Source of the DNA: Acidobacteriota bacterium
GTDB taxonomy: Bacteria; Acidobacteriota; Vicinamibacteria; Vicinamibacterales; Vicinamibacteraceae
Length of the DNA: 9,761 nucleotides
NCBI GenBank assembly: GCA_023427865.1
Contig: JAEYZV010000564.1
Span: 1 to 9,761 of the forward strand
Reading direction: 5' to 3'
Position numbers and translations under genes: made by a program. Below the pieces are notes generated by a model that made no database searches, was not told the origin of the DNA, and worked only from the letters and a program-made list of their open reading frames with translations. The stretch's first letter is position 1. Every line of letters starts with the position of its first letter. Shown here one piece after another: positions 1-5,348 of this stretch.

Positions 1-1
1 A

Positions 2-91
2 ATGAACGGAACTCTGGAGGCGACAGACGATGGTCAGGTGGTTGCGGCGGTCGGCGAACTGGTCTCCGTGGACGCCACCGCGGACGCGTGA
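2..91 (+). other. possible C-terminal tail of an upstream gene (low confidence)
   Basis: An open frame enters from the left edge and stops at TGA 89-91. Its translation is acidic and protein-like (it ends ..VSVDATADA), with high G/C at third positions. The overlapping first 20 codons of the ABC ATPase frame are rich in Trp, Arg and Pro and look less natural. It may be the end of an upstream gene, in which case the ATPase start at 30 would overlap it by about 60 bp. The frame stopping at TGA 3-5 is another candidate end for the upstream gene. The window does not contain enough to decide. Confidence 0.25.
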
Positions 92-1025
92 GGGCGATGA
101 GCACGGCCGCTCGGAGGCACGCGATGACGCGCCAGCGGTGCAGTTCAGCCACATCTGCAAGATCTTCGACGACACGCTGGTACTGCGCGACGTGAGTTTC
201 AGCGTGCCGCACGGCCGCATGAGGATCGTCGTGGGCGCCAGCGGATCGGGCAAGTCGGTCCTCCTGAAGATGATCCTCGGGCTCATCCGTCCCGACTGCG
301 GCACCGTGCACGTGAACGGCAGGCGCATCGACGACCTGAGCGAGGCCGAGTTGATGCACGTGCGCGACGACATCGGCATGCTCTTCCAGGAGTCGGCGCT
401 CTTCGACTCGCTGACGGTGGCCGAGAACGTCGGCTACAAGCTCGATGAGGAAACCGACATGCCGCTCGAGGAGGTGCTGCAGCGGGTGCAGGAGGTCCTC
501 GGGTTCGTCGGCCTCGGTGAGTTCATGGAGCGCATGCCGTCCGAGCTCTCAGGGGGGCAGCGGCGGCGCGTGGCGATCGCCCGTGCCATGGCCGCACGGC
601 CGCGGCTGCTGCTCTTCGACGAGCCCACGTCCGGTCTCGATCCGATTACGGCGAAAACCATCGACGCCGAGATCCTCAAGCTCCGCGACCTGGAAGGGGT
701 GACCTCGATCCTCGTCACCCACCAGCTCGAGGACGCGTTCTACATCGCCAGCCATCAGGCGGTGCTCGTGGATGGACGTATCGCGGTCGTGCCGGCCGAC
801 GAACGCAAGATCGAGGAGGTCGAGTTCGTCGTGCTCAAGGACGGCCTCGTGTATTTCCAGGGTGGTGTCGAGGCGATGCGCACGACGACCGACCCGTACC
901 TGGTGAGATACCTGAGCGGGTTCGTGCCGCCGCTCCGCCGCGCGGAGATGGAGGCCGCGGCTGCCGCGGCGTCGGCGCCAGCGCGCGGTACGTCGCTGCC
1001 GGGGTCGGCGCTCGCCCCTACGTAG
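30..1025 (+). CDS. ABC transporter ATP-binding protein, MlaF/Mce type
   Basis: Cytoplasmic ATPase that would power a MlaE-type permease moving phospholipid between inner and outer membranes. All nucleotide-binding motifs are present: Walker A GASGSGKS (69-76), Q-loop Gln120, signature LSGGQ (173-177), Walker B LLLFDEP (193-199), D-loop SGLD (201-204) and switch His231. After the core, a segment around 250-297 (VPADERKIEE..LVRYLSG) is of the kind found in MlaF-like ATPases rather than sugar or peptide importers; the MlaF label rests on this recognition. The tail from about 305 is Ala/Pro-rich and low in complexity. ATG 30 is chosen because TGGAGG (15-20) lies 9 nt upstream, but it gives about 36 extra N-terminal residues of odd composition. 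In-frame GTG 138 would give a family-like start (VQFSHICKIF) but has no ribosome site at the right distance. The permease and MlaD/Mce partners are not seen and would lie to the left. Confidence 0.88.
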   Translation: MVRWLRRSANWSPWTPPRTREGDEHGRSEARDDAPAVQFSHICKIFDDTLVLRDVSFSVPHGRMRIVVGASGSGKSVLLKMILGLIRPDCGTVHVNGRRIDDLSEAELMHVRDDIGMLFQESALFDSLTVAENVGYKLDEETDMPLEEVLQRVQEVLGFVGLGEFMERMPSELSGGQRRRVAIARAMAARPRLLLFDEPTSGLDPITAKTIDAEILKLRDLEGVTSILVTHQLEDAFYIASHQAVLVDGRIAVVPADERKIEEVEFVVLKDGLVYFQGGVEAMRTTTDPYLVRYLSGFVPPLRRAEMEAAAAAASAPARGTSLPGSALAPT

Positions 1026-1047
1026 CCGTCGAGCCCTCGCCCGACGG
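1026..1047 (+). terminator. hairpin directly after the ABC ATPase stop, possible weak terminator
   Basis: CCGTCG (1026-1031) is the exact reverse complement of CGACGG (1042-1047), with a 10-nt loop, starting at the base after the TAG stop. No T-tract follows, so this is not a classical intrinsic terminator. It could be a 3' end stabiliser or chance in GC-rich DNA. Confidence 0.25.
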
Positions 1048-1065
1048 TCAGCGCGCCGCCTGCAC

Positions 1066-1071
1066 TACACT
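1066..1071 (+). promoter_or_regulatory. -10-like box TACACT 7 nt before the ATG of the DUF1080 gene
   Basis: TACACT matches the TATAAT -10 consensus at four of six positions, including the conserved TA and final T. Only 7 nt separate it from ATG 1079, so transcription would start at or next to the start codon, giving a leaderless or nearly leaderless mRNA. This fits the absence of a Shine-Dalgarno sequence before this ATG. I see no convincing -35 hexamer. Confidence 0.4.
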
Positions 1072-1078
1072 TCCGCGC

Positions 1079-2242
1079 ATGCACAAGCTTGCGATGGTGC
1101 TTGCAGTGGCCCTCGGCATCGGGGCAGCGCAGCGCGACGAGGCCTTCGTGCCGCTGTTCGACGGCCGCACGCTCGATGGGTGGGTGAACATCAACTGCGC
1201 CCCCGACACCTTCCGCGTGCGCGATGGCGTCATCGCCGTCAGCGGCGTCCCCATCTGCGAGATCCGCACCGAGCGCATGTACGAGAACTTCGTGCTCGAG
1301 CTCGAGTATCAGCACCTGCAGCCGCGCGGCAACGCCGGCGTGTTCGTCTGGGCCGACGCGCTGCCCGCCCGCGGCCAGCCGTTCCTGCGGGCGATCGAGG
1401 TGCAGGTACTCGATGGCCGCAACTCGGACACCTACACGAGCCACGGCGACGTGTTCGCGATTCACGGCGCGGTACTCACCCCCGATCGTCCGCACCCGAA
1501 GGGCGCGATGCGTTCCCTGCCGAGCGAGCACCGCGCGAAGGGACCGGGCGAGTGGAACCACTACCGCATCACCGCCAACAACGGCACCCTGAAGCTCGCG
1601 GTCAATGGTAAGGAGGTGTCGGGCGGCTACGACATCTCGCCGCGCAAGGGCTACATCGCGCTCGAGTCCGAAGGCGCCCCGGTGCTGTTCCGCAACATCC
1701 GGGTCCGCGAGCTGCCGCCATCGCCGACGCCGCTGACCGCGGCGCAGGTTGCCGCCGCGTACGAGGGGCACGTGGCCCTCTACGATGGCAAGACGTTCAC
1801 GAACTGGCAGGTGCCGCCGGCGTACCGCGAACGCTGGCGCACCAACGACTGGCGGATTGCGCACGAGCCAGCGGGCGGTGCCGCCGCGAGTGACGCGCTG
1901 GTCTCTGCCGAGGAGTTCGGCGACGTGGAGGTGATTGCCGATTGGCGGCTCGTGGACGACGAGGCGCCGCCGGCCGAAGGGCCCGGTGTGCGCCAGTTGG
2001 CCAGGCGGGACCTGCGTGCGATCGTTGCGCCGCTGCCGGTGCCCAACGCGCGCCCCGTCGGCGAGTGGAACCGCGTCGTGCAGCGAATCGTCGGCAATCG
2101 TGTCACCGCATCGGTGAACGGCCAGCAGACGGTCGACGAGCTGGTGCCGGATCTGCCGCGCCGCGGCCGCATCGGCCTCGTGCCGCTCAACGCGCGCGTC
2201 GAGTTCGCGAACGTCTTCGTGAAGCAGCTGGATCGCCGGTAG
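1079..2242 (+). CDS. exported tandem DUF1080 (3-keto-disaccharide hydrolase-type) protein
   Basis: The N-terminus has a short basic start and a hydrophobic stretch to about residue 18 (MHKLAMVLAVALGIGAAQ), a likely Sec signal, so the protein is probably periplasmic or secreted. Domain 1 (about 23-211) has typical DUF1080 features: FVPLFDGRTLDGW (23-35), GNAGVFVW (84-91), IEVQVLD (106-112), GEWNHYRIT (157-165) and the closing FRNIRVREL (204-212). Domain 2 (about 230-385) repeats the frame with YDGKTFTNW (235-243), GEWNRVVQRI (328-337) and FANVFVKQL (376-384), but is shorter and lacks an EVQxLD counterpart. DUF1080 is a concanavalin-like beta-sandwich family whose characterised members act on 3-keto-glycosides; activity here is inference. 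There is no ribosome site before ATG 1079; a -10-like box sits 7 nt upstream. It is followed after 145 bp by the STAND-like ATPase gene, with no sign that they cooperate. Confidence 0.85.
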   Translation: MHKLAMVLAVALGIGAAQRDEAFVPLFDGRTLDGWVNINCAPDTFRVRDGVIAVSGVPICEIRTERMYENFVLELEYQHLQPRGNAGVFVWADALPARGQPFLRAIEVQVLDGRNSDTYTSHGDVFAIHGAVLTPDRPHPKGAMRSLPSEHRAKGPGEWNHYRITANNGTLKLAVNGKEVSGGYDISPRKGYIALESEGAPVLFRNIRVRELPPSPTPLTAAQVAAAYEGHVALYDGKTFTNWQVPPAYRERWRTNDWRIAHEPAGGAAASDALVSAEEFGDVEVIADWRLVDDEAPPAEGPGVRQLARRDLRAIVAPLPVPNARPVGEWNRVVQRIVGNRVTASVNGQQTVDELVPDLPRRGRIGLVPLNARVEFANVFVKQLDRR

Positions 2243-2300
2243 GAAGCGCCCACACTCCGAACCTGGAAGCGTCCGACGCCGACCGTCGAAGCGTCCGACG
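2243..2300 (+). repeat. three GAAGCG(C/T)CC direct repeats at 22-23 bp spacing
   Basis: GAAGCGCCC begins at 2243, immediately after the TAG stop of the DUF1080 gene. GAAGCGTCCGACG then occurs at 2266-2278 and exactly again at 2288-2300. The spacings are 23 and 22 bp, about two helical turns, so the copies face the same side of the DNA. They lie upstream of the large ATPase gene and could be binding sites for a regulator; the function is unknown. Confidence 0.45.
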
Positions 2301-2350
2301 GCCGGGACGGGGACAGCCGCGCGAGTACCGCAGGCGGCTGATGAAGGAAT

Positions 2351-2371
2351 GGCCGGCGCTCCGAGCCGGCC
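2351..2371 (+). promoter_or_regulatory. perfect 7-bp hairpin in the leader of the STAND-like ATPase gene
   Basis: GGCCGGC (2351-2357) and GCCGGCC (2365-2371) are exact reverse complements around a 7-nt loop. The hairpin ends just before the GAGAGGGA ribosome-site-like run (2378-2385) and GTG 2388. It could affect translation initiation or end upstream transcription, though no T-tract follows. Its presence slightly favours GTG 2388 over ATG 2349 as the start. Confidence 0.35.
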
Positions 2372-2387
2372 ACGATCGAGAGGGAAC

Positions 2388-5348
2388 GTGTCGCGTGTGT
2401 TCTGTGGACGAGCAGGGGAGCTCCAGGTGCTCCGCCGCGCGTATGACGCCGTTGCGCGCGAGGGCGCCGACGCACCCCGCCTCGTGACGCTGGTGGCCGA
2501 GTCGGGCCTGGGGAAGACGCGCCTCGTGCAGGAGTTCTACCGGGTTCTCGCAACTTCCGAGGATCAGCCGGATCCGGACGGCTACTGGCCCGATGACCTC
2601 GGGATGGTGGACGACAACCTGCAGTTGAATCCCCCGGCCGACGCCTGCAACAACACGAAGCCTGCGCCATTCCTGTGGTGGGGCATCCGGTTGCCCGATC
2701 CCGGAGCGCGCAACCAGGCCGTTGCGGGCCAGCTCGCATCGTCACTCGAAACGCTGCGCCCCCATCTCGAGCCCGTCCACCGTACCCGCCGCAGAGCGGT
2801 GGCGCGCCGGGACGCCGGCATCGCGGTGGGCAAGGTCGCGCTGGACCTTGCGATCGACGTGGTCCCCTTCGCCGGGCTCTTCAAGACACTCGGCGAGGGA
2901 GCGATCGAGGTTGGACAGCACGCGCGCCGATGGTTGGAAGAGAGTCCCACCGGCTCGGTGCAAGAACTTGAAGCGCAGCAGCGCGAGGACCTCGCCTCCC
3001 GTGTCGTGTCGGACCTCGGCGTGCTCCTGTCCCGCAATGGCGATGACGGCATCGGCGTACCGGCGGTGATCGTGCTGGACGATGGCCAGTTCTCCGGGGG
3101 CGACCCGTCGGTCGTCGCATTCCTCGAGAAGATGCTCGCCGCCTCGATCGCCAATCGTTGGCGCGTTTTGTTCCTCGTCACCTACTGGACGGCCGAGTGG
3201 AACCAGCACGTCGGCTGCGGGCAGGCAGACACCGTCGCGGGTGTGATCGCCGCGCACGCGGGGAGCCTCGGAGCGAACTGGTCGCACGTGCTGCTCCCGC
3301 CGGTCGACGACCTGGCCCCTGTGCTGGAGTGCGCGCTGCCAGGGCTCACCGCCGACCAACGGGCAGCGCTCGTCGAACGATCCGGCGGCAATCCACGCTA
3401 CCTCGACGAAGTCGTGCGCTTCTGCGAACGCAACGAGCGGCTCTTCGAAGGCCGCCGCCTCGAAATGCCGCTCACTGCCCGGGGACTCGCGACCGTGATG
3501 GACCGTGCGGTCAGCCTTCACGATCTCGTCGAGGAGCGCCTGCGATCGATCGAAGCCGACGTGCGCGGCACCCTGCTACTGGCGAGCGCACAAGGCCAGG
3601 AGTTCATCGCCGGCATCGTCGCCGAGGTGAGCGGCAGGCTCGGCGTGGCAGCCGACCGATCGACGCTGGCCCGCGCCGAGCATCCGCACGCGTTCATCCA
3701 TCGCCACGACGCGGATCTCGGCACGTTCGCGCAGCGCGTCTTTCACGAGGTCGCCGCCGCCAGCCTTCCGAACGAGTTCGACGAAGACGAAGTCGCCGAG
3801 GCCCTCCGTGCAACCGTCCGACGTCACCTCGACGACGCGCACGGCCTCGACAGCGCGCCGCACGCCACGAGGACTCGCGTGTGGCTGCTCGCCAGCCGTG
3901 TGCTGGCCGACACCGATGTTCCCCTCGATCGGCAGCGCGTGGCGTACGCGCTTGCACGCCTGGGAGCGGAGTTCCAGGCACAGCACGAGTACGAGACGGC
4001 CCGACGATTCTTCGCGCGCCTCGTGGGCGCCCTCGTCGACCTGGACCCCGCGTGCACGCACTACTACCTGTACTACCTCGCTGCGGAGCACTTGCGGGAA
4101 CAGGGCGCATTCGCCGATGCCGGCGCAGTCCTCGGGACGGCCATCGACGTCCGACGCGAGCGCCGGACGTCAGGCGCCCCTGAGGAGACCGACGACGACC
4201 TCGCGTTCCTGTTGAAGGCATACGGGCAAACCGCTCGCGGTGCCGGGGACCTGGACGCGGCAGAGCGCGCGTTCCGTGATGCGCTCGGGATCGATCGTCA
4301 GTCGGCCGGCCGCGCGGCCTCGGCGTTCGCGGAGCGCGACCTCATGGTGTCGCTCTGCAACGTGGCAGACCTCGCACGGCTGCGTGGCGACCTGGGGTCC
4401 GCAGAGCGGGACTACGACGAGGCATTCGCGATGGCGCGCACGCTGCACGAGCGTGACCCGTCGCCGCAGGCCCGCGAGGACCTCGGGTTCTGCCTCGTCG
4501 CCCTGGCCGACCTCGCGTCTGCCGCCGGGGAGGTCGACCGAGCCCGTGCGCTCTATGAGGAGCGCGCGCAACTCCTTGATCCTGTCGTCGATCCCGAGCG
4601 GGATCCGGGCGGCGCGGTGCGCCGTGCACTCGTGCTGGAACGGCTTGCCCGCCTCGTGCTCGACGCCGGGGACGTGCAGGCGGCCCAACGCCTGCTCGAA
4701 GAGGCGGTGACTCTGAGGCGTCCTGCGGCGGCGCGGCTCGGAACGCCGGCGGCCAGCGACGACCTGGCCAATCTGCTGCGCATGATCGGCGATGCGGCAC
4801 AGGCCAGGGAGGACTTCGAGAATGCGGAGGCCGCGTATCGGGAGAGCCTCACGATTTCGAACGATCTCGCGGAGCGGGCGCCGAGCCCGCGGATTCTGCG
4901 CGGCCTGTCGCTCACGCTGGAGCGCTTCGGCAAGCTCGCGATTCTCTTCGACGCGACCGATCGTGCCGTCCAGATCTTCGAGGACCGCCTCCGGCTCGAC
5001 CTGCAGCTTGCCGAGTCGTACGGGACGCCCGCCGACTGGCGCAACCTGATGTCGTCGCGCTACTGGCTGGCAGACATCGCGGAACAACGCGGTGCGCTCG
5101 AGGAGGCGGAGCGGGGCTACGGAGAAGCGCTGGACATCGCCCGCGACATCGCCTCACGAACACCAACGGCTGGTGCGCGCGAGGACGTACGTCCCATCCT
5201 GGCGCGCCTGGCCCGGCTCGCCAGGCGGCGGGGTGACGAGTCGCGTGCGTTGGCGCTCGAGCACGAGATGCGGGGCGAGGCGTCGACGTCAGGTGACGAG
5301 GGTCACCGGCAGGCCGTCGGCCACACGCCCGAGCCGTCGCACCGCTGA
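2388..5348 (+). CDS. STAND/AAA_16-like ATPase with C-terminal TPR-like solenoid
   Basis: Large cytoplasmic NTPase of 986 residues, probably a signalling or regulatory switch of unknown output; residues are counted from the GTG. The start RVFCGRAGEL resembles the FVGRExEL opening of AAA_16 ATPases. Walker A is AESGLGKT (37-44, Ala in the first Gly position). Walker B is AVIVLDDG (226-233), followed by QFSGGDPS where relatives usually have LHWAD. SGGNP (332-336) matches the TGGNP motif of this class. Residues 377-487 look like the winged-helix region that follows such NTPases. About 180 residues separate Walker A and B and include a glycine-rich hydrophobic stretch (143-176). From residue 533 there is one TPR-like unit, then nine at an exact 47-residue period (register glycines from 573 to 949). 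No N-terminal effector, DNA-binding or membrane-anchor domain is seen. GTG 2388 is preferred because of GAGAGGGA upstream and because the domain starts there; ATG 2349 would add 13 residues. The last 20 codons overlap the convergent molybdenum-enzyme gene. Confidence 0.85.
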   Translation: MSRVFCGRAGELQVLRRAYDAVAREGADAPRLVTLVAESGLGKTRLVQEFYRVLATSEDQPDPDGYWPDDLGMVDDNLQLNPPADACNNTKPAPFLWWGIRLPDPGARNQAVAGQLASSLETLRPHLEPVHRTRRRAVARRDAGIAVGKVALDLAIDVVPFAGLFKTLGEGAIEVGQHARRWLEESPTGSVQELEAQQREDLASRVVSDLGVLLSRNGDDGIGVPAVIVLDDGQFSGGDPSVVAFLEKMLAASIANRWRVLFLVTYWTAEWNQHVGCGQADTVAGVIAAHAGSLGANWSHVLLPPVDDLAPVLECALPGLTADQRAALVERSGGNPRYLDEVVRFCERNERLFEGRRLEMPLTARGLATVMDRAVSLHDLVEERLRSIEADVRGTLLLASAQGQEFIAGIVAEVSGRLGVAADRSTLARAEHPHAFIHRHDADLGTFAQRVFHEVAAASLPNEFDEDEVAEALRATVRRHLDDAHGLDSAPHATRTRVWLLASRVLADTDVPLDRQRVAYALARLGAEFQAQHEYETARRFFARLVGALVDLDPACTHYYLYYLAAEHLREQGAFADAGAVLGTAIDVRRERRTSGAPEETDDDLAFLLKAYGQTARGAGDLDAAERAFRDALGIDRQSAGRAASAFAERDLMVSLCNVADLARLRGDLGSAERDYDEAFAMARTLHERDPSPQAREDLGFCLVALADLASAAGEVDRARALYEERAQLLDPVVDPERDPGGAVRRALVLERLARLVLDAGDVQAAQRLLEEAVTLRRPAAARLGTPAASDDLANLLRMIGDAAQAREDFENAEAAYRESLTISNDLAERAPSPRILRGLSLTLERFGKLAILFDATDRAVQIFEDRLRLDLQLAESYGTPADWRNLMSSRYWLADIAEQRGALEEAERGYGEALDIARDIASRTPTAGAREDVRPILARLARLARRRGDESRALALEHEMRGEASTSGDEGHRQAVGHTPEPSHR
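4104..5260 (+). repeat. nine TPR-like protein repeats at exact 47-residue period
   Basis: Within the STAND-like ATPase the turn motif G-[DEA]-[LVF]-x-x-A-x-x-x-[FYL] recurs with its first residue at 573, 620, 667, 714, 761, 808, 855, 902 and 949 (GTG numbering), always 47 apart. Examples are GDLDAAERAF, GDLGSAERDY, GEVDRARALY and GALEEAERGY. Two units have E or D in place of the leading G (808 and 855). Canonical TPRs are 34 residues, so each unit carries about 13 extra residues, mostly in the link after helix B, with variants of LxERxPSPxxRxxL. The DNA copies are well diverged, so this is a protein-level repeat. The regular length suggests a continuous superhelix for protein binding. Confidence 0.75.

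Noticed and set aside
97..195. ATG 97 and ATG 124, the latter with CGGAGG 8 nt upstream, as starts for the ABC ATPase
   Set aside because: Both are in a different frame from the ATPase and run into a stop soon after; they would matter only if a base were missing here.
755..1864. 369-codon minus-strand open frame over the ABC and DUF1080 genes
   Set aside because: Antisense shadow spanning two well-supported genes and their gap; no recognisable domain.
4170..5087. 305-codon minus-strand open frame within the TPR-like region
   Set aside because: Antisense of the strictly periodic repeats; composition is Arg/Leu/Glu-rich by reflection and no start signal is seen.
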